From positions 2,232,001 through 2,296,000 of the forward strand of contig NZ_CP045324.1 in the NCBI RefSeq assembly GCF_009363275.1: 64,000 nucleotides of DNA. Direction: 5' to 3'. A program made the position numbers and the translations under genes. The DNA is from Marinobacter sp. THAF197a. GTDB lineage: Bacteria; Pseudomonadota; Gammaproteobacteria; Pseudomonadales; Oleiphilaceae. The notes under the pieces are model-generated. The model saw nothing but the letters and a program-made list of their open reading frames with translations, made no database searches and had not been told where the DNA came from. Shown in pieces: positions 17,862 through 26,738 of the stretch. Positions within the stretch are counted from its first letter, which is position 1, and the number at the start of each line of letters is the position of its first letter.

Positions 17862-18566
17862 TCAGGTAGCGCGCTGCAGCAACAGGTTCCGAATGTGGCC
17901 AATTGCCTTCGTGGGGTTCAGGCCTTTCGGACATACACTGACACAGTTCATGATACCCCGACAGCGGAAGACGCTGAACGGGTCATCCAGATTGGCCAGA
18001 CGCTCCGCCTGTGCGGTATCACGGCTATCCGCAAGGAAGCGATAGGCCTGCAGCAGGCCAGCCGGGCCGATGAATTTGTCCGGATTCCACCAGAACGACG
18101 GGCAGGACGTGGAACAGCAGGCACAGAGAATACACTCGTACAGGCCGTCCAGCTTCTCACGATCTTCCGGAGACTGCAGGCGCTCAATGGCGGGTGCCGG
18201 GGTGTCATTCACCAGGTACGGCATCACCTTTTCATACTGCTTGTAGAACAGGCTCATGTCGACCACCAGGTCCCGGATCACCGGCAAACCAGGCAGCGGG
18301 CGCAGAACCAGCTTGTTGTTCTTGACCACATCCGACACCGGAGTGATACAAGCCAGGCCGTTCTTGCCATTCATGTTCATACCATCAGAGCCACAGACAC
18401 CTTCCCGACAGGAACGGCGATAGCTCATGGAAGGATCCCTCTCCTTCACCAGATTCAGAACATCAAGGACCATCAGGTCTTTACCTTCCGGAATCTCAAC
18501 CTCTACATCCTGCATGTAAGGGGCATTATCGGTTTCCGGATTGTAGCGATACAGGCTTACCAACAT
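17862..18566 (-). CDS. sdhB: Succinate dehydrogenase iron-sulfur subunit
   Basis: This subunit has 234 residues. An N-terminal ferredoxin-type domain holds the 2Fe-2S cluster (CREGVCGSDGMNMNGKNGLAC spacing, about residues 50-75). The C-terminal domain holds the 4Fe-4S and 3Fe-4S clusters (CILCACCSTSCPSFWW and CRGIMNCVSVCPKGLNPTKA). It passes electrons from the SdhA flavin to the membrane quinone site. It lies 15 bases after sdhA and ends the sdhCDAB set. Confidence 0.97.
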   Translation of the reverse strand: MLVSLYRYNPETDNAPYMQDVEVEIPEGKDLMVLDVLNLVKERDPSMSYRRSCREGVCGSDGMNMNGKNGLACITPVSDVVKNNKLVLRPLPGLPVIRDLVVDMSLFYKQYEKVMPYLVNDTPAPAIERLQSPEDREKLDGLYECILCACCSTSCPSFWWNPDKFIGPAGLLQAYRFLADSRDTAQAERLANLDDPFSVFRCRGIMNCVSVCPKGLNPTKAIGHIRNLLLQRAT

Positions 18567-18581
18567 TTTCAGGATACCCCC

Positions 18582-20354
18582 TTAGTAGGTCCGGACTTTC
18601 GGCTGGAAAGTCGGAACCGTTTTCGGTGCAAAGTTCACGTCACGCTTGCCAACACGCTTGTCCAGCGGGAAGTACATGGAGTGCTTGAGCCAGTTCTCGT
18701 CGTCACGCTCAGTGAAGTCGTTACGGGCGTGGGCACCGCGACTTTCCTTACGCTCGATCGCAGACTTGGCGGTGGCGTATGCAACTTCGTACAGGTTATC
18801 CAGCTCGAGCGCTTCAATACGCGCGGTGTTGAATGCCTTGCTGGTATCGGCCAACTTGGTTTTGCGTACACGCTCGCCGATTTCCTCCAGCAGCTTGATA
18901 CCCTTCTCCATGCTGTCGCCATCGCGGAACACGCCGAAGTAGAGCTGCATGCAGTTCTGCAGATCCTTACGGACCTTGGCCACATCTTCGCCTTCGGAAG
19001 CACTATCCAGACGCTCCAGACGGGCCATGGCGCGTTTGATATCTTCCTCGCTGGCACCATCAACCTCGAAACCGCCGCGCAGCTGCTCTTCAATGTGCAG
19101 GCCAGCCGCACGACCGAAGACCACCAGATCCAGCAGAGAGTTACCACCCAGACGGTTGGCGCCGTGTACCGATACACAGGCAGCCTCACCGCAGGCAAAC
19201 AGGCCGGGAATCGGTTTATCGTTGCCGTTTTCATCTTGAGTCAGTGCCTGACCACCTACGTTGGTGGGAACACCACCCATCATGTAGTGACAGGTCGGAA
19301 CGACCGGGATCGGCTCTTTCACCGGATCAACGTGCGCAAAGGTACGGGACAGCTCACAAATGCCCGGGAGGCGCAGGTTCAGGGTTTCTTCGCCCAGGTG
19401 ATCCAGCTTCAGCAATACGTGATCCTTCTCGGGACCACAACCACGGCCTTCCAGGATTTCCAGAACCATGGAGCGTGCAACCACATCACGGCCAGCGAGG
19501 TCTTTGGCGTTCGGAGCATAACGCTCCATGAAGCGCTCACCCTCGGAGTTGATCAGGTAACCACCCTCACCCCGACAACCTTCAGTAACCAGTGTGCCAG
19601 CGCCGTGGATACCGGTCGGGTGGAACTGCCACATTTCCATATCCTGCACCGGGAAGCCGGCTCGCAGCGCCATGCCAATACCGTCACCGGTATTGATCAT
19701 CGCATTGGTGGTGGAGGCATAAATACGACCAGCACCGCCGGTGGCAAGGACAGTGGCCTTGGATTTGATGTACGCCACTTCACCGGTTTCGATCTCGATG
19801 GCTACAACACCAACCACTTCATCCTTGCTGTTCTTGACCAGATCAACCGCATACCACTCATTAAGGAAGGTGGTACCGCCCTTCAGGTTGGCCTGATAAA
19901 GGGTGTGCAGCAAGGCGTGACCGGTACGGTCCGCAGCAGCACAGGTACGAGCGGCCTGGGTGGGGTTATCCGGACCCTTGGACTGCCCGCCGAACGGGCG
20001 CTGGTAGATACGGCCCTGCTCGGTGCGGGAGAACGGGAGACCCATGTGCTCCAGTTCGAATACTGCCTGGGGGCCCACAGAACACATGTATTCGATGGCG
20101 TCCTGGTCACCGATATAGTCGGAACCCTTGACGGTATCGTACATGTGCCAACGCCAGTCATCGTTGGGATCGGCACTTGCGATCGCACAGGTAATACCGC
20201 CCTGGGCGGACACGGTGTGCGAACGGGTCGGAAATACTTTTGTGATACACGCAGTTTTGACGCCAGTCTCGGTCAACTGCAGGGCGGCTCGCATACCGGC
20301 ACCGCCGCCACCGATAACAATCGCGTCGTAAGACATGGTCTTGATGTTAGCCAT
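18582..20354 (-). CDS. sdhA: Succinate dehydrogenase flavoprotein subunit
   Basis: This flavoprotein has 590 residues. It has the FAD-binding start (AIVIGGGGAGMRAALQL), the covalent-FAD His in RSHTVSAQGGITCAIA near residue 45, and the catalytic region with CHYMMGGVPTNVGGQAL. It oxidises succinate to fumarate on the cytoplasmic face of the inner membrane. It lies 3 bases after sdhD and 15 before sdhB. Confidence 0.97.
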   Translation of the reverse strand: MANIKTMSYDAIVIGGGGAGMRAALQLTETGVKTACITKVFPTRSHTVSAQGGITCAIASADPNDDWRWHMYDTVKGSDYIGDQDAIEYMCSVGPQAVFELEHMGLPFSRTEQGRIYQRPFGGQSKGPDNPTQAARTCAAADRTGHALLHTLYQANLKGGTTFLNEWYAVDLVKNSKDEVVGVVAIEIETGEVAYIKSKATVLATGGAGRIYASTTNAMINTGDGIGMALRAGFPVQDMEMWQFHPTGIHGAGTLVTEGCRGEGGYLINSEGERFMERYAPNAKDLAGRDVVARSMVLEILEGRGCGPEKDHVLLKLDHLGEETLNLRLPGICELSRTFAHVDPVKEPIPVVPTCHYMMGGVPTNVGGQALTQDENGNDKPIPGLFACGEAACVSVHGANRLGGNSLLDLVVFGRAAGLHIEEQLRGGFEVDGASEEDIKRAMARLERLDSASEGEDVAKVRKDLQNCMQLYFGVFRDGDSMEKGIKLLEEIGERVRKTKLADTSKAFNTARIEALELDNLYEVAYATAKSAIERKESRGAHARNDFTERDDENWLKHSMYFPLDKRVGKRDVNFAPKTVPTFQPKVRTY

Positions 20355-20357
20355 CGA

Positions 20358-20702
20358 TTAAAGCCCCCAAAGAATCTGAATGCCCCAGATCAGGTACACA
20401 AACATGGTCAGACCGCACAGCGCCTGAACAAGGAAACGGGGCGCCATGGATTTGAGATAATCAGTCGTCACAGTCCAGAGACCAACCCATGCATGGGCAC
20501 CCAGGGAAAGCAGTGCCAACAGGGTAAAAATACGGAACCAGGTCTGGTCGAACAGCGCGCTCCAGGTTTCGTAGTTGATGTCTGTCATCACCATGAAGCC
20601 CAGCAGAAACACTGTGTAAATAGCCAGTACGTAGGCAGTGACACGCTGGATCAGCCAATCAAAAACGCCACTGCGGCCGAGGTTAGTTACGCTGCTTACC
20701 AT
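20358..20702 (-). CDS. sdhD: Succinate dehydrogenase membrane anchor SdhD
   Basis: This small membrane protein of 114 residues has three hydrophobic segments (about 20-42, 52-75 and 90-112). The HAWVGLWTVTTDYLK sequence matches the conserved H-x3-G-x3-V-x2-DY pattern of SdhD at the haem b and quinone site. With SdhC it anchors SdhAB and forms the ubiquinone site. Its start overlaps the end of sdhC by 7 bases, so the two are probably translationally coupled. Confidence 0.93.
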   Translation of the reverse strand: MVSSVTNLGRSGVFDWLIQRVTAYVLAIYTVFLLGFMVMTDINYETWSALFDQTWFRIFTLLALLSLGAHAWVGLWTVTTDYLKSMAPRFLVQALCGLTMFVYLIWGIQILWGL

Positions 20703-21070
20703 ACCCAGACTCCTGCCAGAATGATGAGAACAATGGAAACCACAACAGTGATCTTCGCGGCGAGGCGACCGCTCTCAAGCTCTTCTGCAATACCCATATC
20801 CATCAGCAGGTGCTTAATGCCCGCAACCAGGTGGTACAACAGAGCAGACAGGATGCCCCAGATAATCAGCTTCGCCAGGAAGCTGTCCAGCAGTTCGCTC
20901 ACCCGGGCGAAACCATCTTCTCCGGACAGGGAGAGATCCAGGCCGTACAACAGGAAGGCAACACCAACAAAAATGATGATGCCGCTGATACGATGCAGGA
21001 TCGACGTGATGGCAGGCAGCGGGAAATGGAACTTGCCGAGATCGAGATTTACTGGTCGTTTGCTATTCAC
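20696..21070 (-). CDS. sdhC: Succinate dehydrogenase cytochrome b556 subunit SdhC
   Basis: This protein has 124 residues when started at the GTG at 21070, which is preceded by a GAG-rich stretch; the frame is open 54 codons further upstream without family support. It has three membrane segments, the quinone-site sequence SILHRISG near residue 23 and the haem-ligand motif YHLVAGIKHLLMD with His80. It is the first gene of the sdh operon, divergent from gltA across 477 bases. Confidence 0.93.
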   Translation of the reverse strand: MNSKRPVNLDLGKFHFPLPAITSILHRISGIIIFVGVAFLLYGLDLSLSGEDGFARVSELLDSFLAKLIIWGILSALLYHLVAGIKHLLMDMGIAEELESGRLAAKITVVVSIVLIILAGVWVW

Positions 21071-21251
21071 AGCGCTCTCACACTCTCTCTTGGTTCCGCA
21101 GGACCGAAAACCGGCTGCGGATGGTTGGTATGTTGGGATCGGAGGATCGATACGAGACCGATAACCGATTGGTTCAGGAGGGCGGATGGTAACCCGGTAG
21201 CTTGCTATGCTGAAGCGTGCATTGAGGTTCATCCCCGATTCCGGGCTACGG

Positions 21252-21280
21252 ATTATAAGGAGACACCCCGGTAATTACAA
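21252..21280 (-). promoter_or_regulatory. Sigma-70-type promoter of the sdh-suc operon
   Basis: On the minus strand, TTGTAA (21280-21275) is followed after 17 bases by a perfect TATAAT (21257-21252). It points toward sdhC and would leave a leader of about 175 bases. Confidence 0.6.
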
Positions 21281-21432
21281 ACTTGCAACAACGCCCAAAG
21301 CCTTGGCCACAGGCGCCCCACACCCTCTATAAGCATTATTGACAAATTCAATTTCACCCGTTTGGCACCGTTATTCCGGATATCCCTCATTTACACGCGA
21401 AATTTAAATTGCCGCTTTTCGAGACTTGTGCA

Positions 21433-21460
21433 TTGACAAAAAAGGCTGACGCCCTATATT
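21433..21460 (+). promoter_or_regulatory. Strong sigma-70-type promoter of gltA
   Basis: A perfect TTGACA (21433-21438) is followed after 16 bases by TATATT (21455-21460). It lies about 90 bases upstream of the gltA ATG and points into it, leaving a leader of about 80 bases that ends with the ribosome-binding site AGGAG. Confidence 0.75.
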
Positions 21461-21547
21461 TTGCCGCCAGTTTTGCGATAATACGCGCTTTCTGGCGCAT
21501 CTACATATGCAGAAAAGCTGTTACAGCTAATCAAACAGGAGAGCACC

Positions 21548-22822
21548 ATGACCGACAGGAAAGCCACGCTCTCGGTGGGAGATAAGTCCATTGAGCTACC
21601 GGTTTATTCCGGCACCGTCGGCCCTGACGTTATCGACGTACGCGGCCTAGTCCAGGAAGGCGTTTTTACCTACGATCCGGGTTTTGTATCCACTGCAGCC
21701 TGCGAATCCGCCATCACCTACATTGATGGCGCTAAAGGTGTGTTGCTGCACCGCGGTTACCCGATTGACCAGCTGGCCGAGCAGTCTGACTTCCTTGAAG
21801 TGTGCTACCTGCTCCTGAACGGCGAGCTGCCCAGCGAAGACGAAAACAAGCGCTTCCACGACACCATCAAAAACCACACCATGCTGCACGACCAGATGCG
21901 CAACTTCTTCAACGGCTTCCGCCGTGACGCGCATCCGATGGCTATCATGTGTGGCGTTGTTGGCGCCCTGTCTGCGTTCTACCACGACCAGATGGACGTA
22001 ACCGATCCCAAACAGCGTGAAGTAACAGCTCATCGCCTGATTGCCAAGATGCCAACCATCGCGGCCTGGTGCTACAAGTATTCCGTTGGTCAGCCATTCA
22101 TGTATCCGCGTAACGATCTCTCTTACGCTGAAAATTTCCTGCACATGATGTTTGGCACTCCATGTGAAGAGTACAAGCCGAACCCGGTTCTTGCCAACGC
22201 GATGGACAAGATCTTCATTCTGCACGCCGATCACGAGCAGAACGCCTCTACCTCCACCGTCCGTCTGGCCGGCTCTACCGGTGCTAACCCCTATGCCTGT
22301 ATCGCTTCCGGTATCGCAGCACTCTGGGGGCCCGCCCACGGTGGCGCGAACGAGGCCGTTCTGGACATGCTGGCTGAAATCGGTGACGAGTCCAACATTG
22401 AGACGTTCATCGCCAAGGCCAAGGATAAAGATGATCCTTTCCGCCTGATGGGCTTTGGCCACCGGGTGTACAAGAACTTCGACCCGCGCGCCAAGGTTAT
22501 GGCACAAACCGCTCACGAAGTGCTGAGCGAACTGGGCCTGGAGAACGATCCACTGCTGAAGATCGCCCAGCGCCTGGAAAAGATCGCCCTGGAAGACGAG
22601 TACTTCGTGCAGCGCCAGCTGTATCCGAACGTCGACTTCTACTCCGGCATCATCCTGAAAGCTATCGGTATTCCGACTTCCATGTTTACCGTTATCTTTG
22701 CGATGTCCCGTACCATTGGCTGGTTCTCCCACTGGAACGAGATGGTCAGCGGCAACTACCGCATCGGCCGCCCGCGCCAGCTGTATACCGGCTCGCCAAA
22801 GCGCGACTATCCGAAGAAGTAA
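21548..22822 (+). CDS. gltA: Citrate synthase (type II, hexameric)
   Basis: This enzyme has 424 residues. The conserved regions include LAGSTGANPYACIASGIAAL, GPAHGGANEAV with a catalytic His, and GFGHRVYKNFDPRAKV with the second His and Arg. The N-terminal extension of about 50 residues with a short beta-sheet domain is typical of the NADH-sensitive hexameric form in Gram-negative bacteria. It condenses acetyl-CoA and oxaloacetate to citrate. It is preceded by a strong promoter and followed by a strong terminator, so it is a monocistronic unit divergent from sdhC. Confidence 0.97.
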   Translation: MTDRKATLSVGDKSIELPVYSGTVGPDVIDVRGLVQEGVFTYDPGFVSTAACESAITYIDGAKGVLLHRGYPIDQLAEQSDFLEVCYLLLNGELPSEDENKRFHDTIKNHTMLHDQMRNFFNGFRRDAHPMAIMCGVVGALSAFYHDQMDVTDPKQREVTAHRLIAKMPTIAAWCYKYSVGQPFMYPRNDLSYAENFLHMMFGTPCEEYKPNPVLANAMDKIFILHADHEQNASTSTVRLAGSTGANPYACIASGIAALWGPAHGGANEAVLDMLAEIGDESNIETFIAKAKDKDDPFRLMGFGHRVYKNFDPRAKVMAQTAHEVLSELGLENDPLLKIAQRLEKIALEDEYFVQRQLYPNVDFYSGIILKAIGIPTSMFTVIFAMSRTIGWFSHWNEMVSGNYRIGRPRQLYTGSPKRDYPKK

Positions 22823-22845
22823 TCAGTTCGGATTGCCCGGAAATG

Positions 22846-22874
22846 AAAAAAGCCGCTGACCCAGCGGCTTTTTT
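22846..22874 (+). terminator. Rho-independent terminator after gltA
   Basis: A 7-base stem GCCGCTG/CAGCGGC (22852-22858 with 22862-22868), a 3-base loop and a run of six T follow gltA by about 25 bases. The A-run before the stem would let it work in both directions. Confidence 0.9.
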
Positions 22875-22927
22875 CGTATCATGGCAATACAAAACTCTCC
22901 CAATCCAACGATGACAAGGAGCAGACC

Positions 22928-23797
22928 ATGGCAACCATCGCTTTTATCGGGCTCGGCGTAATGGGCTATCCGATGGCCGGTCACCTGGCCCGAGCCGGCC
23001 ACGACGTATCCGTATGGAACCGCAGTGGCACAAAGGCTCAGCAATGGGCGAAACAGTACCCAGGAAAAGCCTGCAACAGTATTGCAGAAGCGGTCAACAA
23101 TGCCGATGTGGTACTGACCTGCGTTGGTGCCGACAAAGACCTCGAAGAAGTCTACACAGCCCCCGAGGGGATCATCAGCAATACGCCGGCCACCGCCATT
23201 CTGGTAGACCACACCACGGCCTCTGCCGGCATTGCCGAGACATTGGCTGAAGCCGCGCAGGCCAAGGGTCAGGGTTTCATTGATGCCCCGGTATCCGGCG
23301 GCCAGCAAGGGGCTGAAAACGGACTTTTAACCATTATGTGCGGCGGCAGTGACGAAGATTTCCGGAAGGTTCAACCGATACTCGAATGCTATGCCCGGGC
23401 ACTCAACCTGATGGGCCCGGTGGGTAGCGGCCAGAAAACGAAGATGGTCAATCAGATTGCCATTGCCGGCCTGGTTCAGGGCCTGTCAGAAGCCCTGCAC
23501 TTTGCCGAACAGGCAGAGCTCGATGCACGCAAAGTGGTTGACGTGATTTCCAAGGGGGCGGCGCAGTCATGGCAGATGGAAAACCGTTCCGGCACCATGA
23601 TTGACGGCGAATTTGAGCACGGTTTTGCGGTGGACTGGATGCGCAAGGACCTGGCCATCTGCCTGGAAGAAGCCCGCAAAAACGGCTCCAGGTTGCCGGT
23701 AACGGCGTTGGTAGACCAGTTTTACGGAGATGTGCAGGAGATGGGCGGCAACCGCTGGGACACCTCTTCGCTGATTCAGCGGCTTCGCAAGAAGTAA
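22928..23797 (+). CDS. NAD(P)-dependent beta-hydroxyacid dehydrogenase (3-hydroxyisobutyrate dehydrogenase family)
   Basis: This protein of 289 residues has a Rossmann start (FIGLGVMGYPMAGHLARAGH), the substrate-binding signature DAPVSGGQQGAENG near residue 118 and the catalytic Lys in GSGQKTKMVNQIA near residue 168. The C-terminal half is the all-helical domain of the 6-phosphogluconate dehydrogenase-like superfamily. It probably oxidises or reduces a short 3-hydroxyacid such as 3-hydroxyisobutyrate or tartronate semialdehyde. No valine-degradation genes are nearby, so the substrate is open. AGGAG lies 7 bases before the ATG. Confidence 0.88.
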   Translation: MATIAFIGLGVMGYPMAGHLARAGHDVSVWNRSGTKAQQWAKQYPGKACNSIAEAVNNADVVLTCVGADKDLEEVYTAPEGIISNTPATAILVDHTTASAGIAETLAEAAQAKGQGFIDAPVSGGQQGAENGLLTIMCGGSDEDFRKVQPILECYARALNLMGPVGSGQKTKMVNQIAIAGLVQGLSEALHFAEQAELDARKVVDVISKGAAQSWQMENRSGTMIDGEFEHGFAVDWMRKDLAICLEEARKNGSRLPVTALVDQFYGDVQEMGGNRWDTSSLIQRLRKK

Positions 23798-23800
23798 TGA

Positions 23801-23830
23801 TTAGCCACGGACACTCACGCCCGTGGCTAA
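23801..23830. terminator. Inverted repeat between convergent genes
   Basis: A perfect 10-base stem (TTAGCCACGG, 23801-23810 with 23821-23830) with a 10-base loop lies in the 37-base gap between the dehydrogenase gene and the end of topA. The T-tract is poor on both sides. It probably acts as a shared terminator. Confidence 0.5.
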
Positions 23831-23834
23831 ACTA

Positions 23835-26474
23835 TCACTTCTTCTTGTCCCGCGGCACCCAGCGGCCGTTTTCGTACCAGGCGGACCAACCGGTGGCTTT
23901 GCCATCCTGTTCCGACATCACGTACTGCTCTTTGGACTTCCGGCTATAACGGATCACCGTCGGGTTACCCTCGGGGTCTTTCTCCGGGGCGTCCATCAGG
24001 TAATCGTATTTCGGATCGATTTCCTTCCGGTGTGGTTTGATTTCCATCACCAGCGGTGGACGGGTTTCCCGGTTTTTCGGGAACTTGCTGGCGGCCAGGA
24101 ACAGGCCGGAAGCACCATCACGGAGCACATAAGTGTCATCCACTTTCTGGCACTGAAGCTCCGGCATGGGTACCGGGTCCATTTTGGGCGGGGCCGGCTC
24201 GCCGTTCTTGAGTAATTTGCGAGTATTCTTACACTCGGCGTTGGTGCAACCGAAATACTTGCCGAATCGACCGGTTTTCAGCTGCATTTCCGAGCCACAC
24301 TTATCGCACTCGAGTGTCGGCCCGTCATAGCCCTTGATGCGGAAACTGCCCTCTTCTACTTCATAGCCAGAGCAATCCGGATTGTTGCCGCAAACGTGCA
24401 GCTTGCGCTTCTCATCAATCAGGTAGCTGTCCATGGCAGTGCCACACTTCGGGCAACGGCGCTTCTTGCGCAGCAGGCGGGTTTCGCCCTCGCCTTCCAC
24501 ATCTTCGTCGGCACTGACCACTTCGTCGCCAGAGACCAGGTTGATGGTGGTCTTGCAACGCTCCTTGGGCGGCAATGAGTAACCGGAACAGCCAAGGAAC
24601 ACACCGGTGCTGGCCACGCGAATCTGCATATTACGGCCGCAGCTCGGGCAGGATATGTCGGTCTCTGTCGGGGTGTTGGCACGCATGCCGCCATCAGACT
24701 TCTCAGCGCTCTCGAGCTGATTGCGGAACTTGGCGTAGAAATCGTTCAGCACTTTCTTCCACTGAACATCACCCTCTGCGATTTCGTCCAGCTCACCTTC
24801 AAGGCGAGCTGTAAAATCGTAATCCATCAGGTTCGGGAAGGACTCCGCCAGCCGTTCGGTAACAATTTCACCCATTTTCTCGGCATAGAAGCGGCGATTC
24901 TGAAGCCGAACGTAGCCACGGTCCTGGATGGTAGAGATGATCGAAGCATAGGTGGAAGGCCGGCCAATACCCTGTTTCTCCAGCTCTTTCACCAGGCTGG
25001 CTTCGGTATACCTTGGTGAGGGCTTGGTGAAATGCTGGGTTGGGTCCAGCTTTTTCAGATCCAGCGACTGGTCCACCTTAATGTCGGGCAGAGCCACATC
25101 TTCATCTTTCTTGGCAGACTGGGGCGCAGCTTTCAGGAAGCCGTCAAACTTCACGATACGACCACGGGTGCGGAGCTCATAATCGCCATTGGCGACCACA
25201 ATGGACGTACTCAGGAACTCGGCATCGGCCATCTGGCAAGCAATAAACTGACGCCAGATCAGGTCGTAGAGCTTCTCAGCGTCTTTTTCCAGGCCGCTTA
25301 TATCCGTAGGCCTACGGGATACGTCAGTAGGACGAATCGCCTCGTGGGCCTCCTGAGCGCCTTCCTTGCTGCCATACAGGCGGGGGCTGTCCGGCAAATA
25401 GCGATCTCCGAACTGCTTCTGGATAAATTCACGGCAGCCCGTCACCGCATCCTGACTCAGGTTGGTGGAGTCAGTACGCATATAGGTAATGAAACCGGCT
25501 TCATAAAGGCGCTGGGCCAGCATCATGGTTTTCTTGACACTGAAGCCCATGCGATTGCTCGCCGCCTGCTGGAGCGTGGATGTAATAAACGGCGCCGACG
25601 GGCGTGAGCGGGTCGGCTTGTCTTCCCGCTTCGAAACCCTGAAGCCGCCGGATTTCAGGCGATCGACGTGCTCTTTGCTCTGAGCCTCGTTTACCGGGCG
25701 ATAGGGTTTGTCATTGTAACGCGTAACCTCGAACCGCACCGGATCTGCAGAACCATCTGCGGTCAGGTCCGCATGCAGCTGCCAGAACTCTTCCGGTACG
25801 AATTTCCGGATTTCCCGCTCCCGCTCAACAATCAACCGAACGGCAACAGACTGCACCCGGCCGGCAGACAACCCCCGGGCAATCTTCGCCCACAACAGCG
25901 GAGACACCATATAACCCACGACACGATCGAGAAACCGGCGCGCCTGCTGGGCATTTACACGGTTGTTATCGAGGTTTCCAGGGTCTTTGAACGCTTCCTG
26001 AATGGCTCGCTTGGTAATTTCATTGAACACCACCCGGCGATACTTTTCCGGTTCGCCGCCGATGGTCTCCTGAAGGTGCCAGGCAATGGCCTCCCCTTCT
26101 CTATCCAAATCCGTTGCGAGGTAGATGTGGTCGGCGGATTTGGCCAGTCGCTTGAGCTCGCTGACAACTTTTTCCTTGCCGGGCAGTATCTCGTAGCGGG
26201 CGCTCCAGTCGTCATCAAGGTTTACGCCCATGCGGGCAACCAGCTGCTCCCGTGCCTTACGCTTCTTGTGCTCGGCTTTTTCTTCCGGGCTCATCTTGCG
26301 GGTGGCTGCGGCCTGCTTTGCCCGTTCTTTCGGGTCTGACTGGCTGCCACTACCACTGACAGGCAGGTCACGAATGTGGCCAACACTGGACTTCACGATA
26401 AAATCCGAGCCCAGGTACTTGTTGATGGTCTTCGCTTTCGCTGGTGACTCGACAATAACGAGACTTTTACCCAT
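23835..26474 (-). CDS. topA: DNA topoisomerase I
   Basis: This type IA topoisomerase has 879 residues when started at MGKSLVIVESPAKAKTINKY (26474); the frame is open 25 codons further upstream. It has an N-terminal Toprim domain, the active-site Tyr in GFITYMRTDSTNLS near residue 325, and three C-terminal zinc-ribbon modules (first CPSCGRNMQI, then CPKCGTAMDS, then CDKCGSEMQL), followed by further ribbon-like sequence. It relaxes negative supercoils. The gene is alone and has its own promoter. Confidence 0.97.
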   Translation of the reverse strand: MGKSLVIVESPAKAKTINKYLGSDFIVKSSVGHIRDLPVSGSGSQSDPKERAKQAAATRKMSPEEKAEHKKRKAREQLVARMGVNLDDDWSARYEILPGKEKVVSELKRLAKSADHIYLATDLDREGEAIAWHLQETIGGEPEKYRRVVFNEITKRAIQEAFKDPGNLDNNRVNAQQARRFLDRVVGYMVSPLLWAKIARGLSAGRVQSVAVRLIVEREREIRKFVPEEFWQLHADLTADGSADPVRFEVTRYNDKPYRPVNEAQSKEHVDRLKSGGFRVSKREDKPTRSRPSAPFITSTLQQAASNRMGFSVKKTMMLAQRLYEAGFITYMRTDSTNLSQDAVTGCREFIQKQFGDRYLPDSPRLYGSKEGAQEAHEAIRPTDVSRRPTDISGLEKDAEKLYDLIWRQFIACQMADAEFLSTSIVVANGDYELRTRGRIVKFDGFLKAAPQSAKKDEDVALPDIKVDQSLDLKKLDPTQHFTKPSPRYTEASLVKELEKQGIGRPSTYASIISTIQDRGYVRLQNRRFYAEKMGEIVTERLAESFPNLMDYDFTARLEGELDEIAEGDVQWKKVLNDFYAKFRNQLESAEKSDGGMRANTPTETDISCPSCGRNMQIRVASTGVFLGCSGYSLPPKERCKTTINLVSGDEVVSADEDVEGEGETRLLRKKRRCPKCGTAMDSYLIDEKRKLHVCGNNPDCSGYEVEEGSFRIKGYDGPTLECDKCGSEMQLKTGRFGKYFGCTNAECKNTRKLLKNGEPAPPKMDPVPMPELQCQKVDDTYVLRDGASGLFLAASKFPKNRETRPPLVMEIKPHRKEIDPKYDYLMDAPEKDPEGNPTVIRYSRKSKEQYVMSEQDGKATGWSAWYENGRWVPRDKKK

Positions 26475-26573
26475 ATCGGAGATCTGTATCCTTGGCGATA
26501 ATTCGGTTAATAGCTGAACAAACCGCAAACTCGCATAAAAATCAGGCAACTGGAAAACATAGAGCTGCCATTG

Positions 26574-26602
26574 TGTATAGGCTCACTGTTTTACAGGGTC
26601 AA
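26574..26602 (-). promoter_or_regulatory. Sigma-70-type promoter of topA
   Basis: On the minus strand, TTGACC (26602-26597) is followed after 17 bases by TATACA (26579-26574), about 100 bases upstream of the topA start. The match to consensus is good and the direction fits. Confidence 0.6.
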
Positions 26603-26684
26603 GAATTGCAAGACAACCCATTCTTTGATTTCAGTCAGCCTTTTTTTCAAATATCAGCAGCAGACACCAGGCCCTGAAACAGGA

Positions 26685-26706
26685 AGGCCCGGCAAAAGCC
26701 GGGCCT
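26685..26706 (-). terminator. GC-rich hairpin after fadA
   Basis: A perfect 9-base stem (AGGCCCGGC, 26685-26693 with 26698-26706) and a 4-base loop lie 33 bases downstream of fadA. The T-tract beyond it on the minus strand is poor (TTCCTGTTTC), so termination strength is uncertain. Confidence 0.6.
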
Positions 26707-26738
26707 CCTGATGAGCGTTACTGATTCGGATCAACCGA

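Larger units (their letters stand above)
21071..21547. promoter_or_regulatory. Divergent sdhC-gltA control region
   Basis: No gene is supported in this 477-base region. It separates the TCA operon (minus) from gltA (plus) and holds a promoter in each direction (listed separately). Bases 21330-21480 are clearly AT-richer than the surroundings. An additional TTGACA on the plus strand at about 21338 has no matching -10. Operators for TCA regulators are likely here, but I could not identify one with confidence. Confidence 0.7.

Noticed and set aside
17844..21164. A very long open frame (over 1100 codons) on the plus strand across sdhB, sdhA, sdhD and sdhC
   Set aside because: It lies antisense to four clear sdh genes, has no ribosome site or family-like sequence, and its composition is what the codon bias of the real genes produces on the opposite strand.
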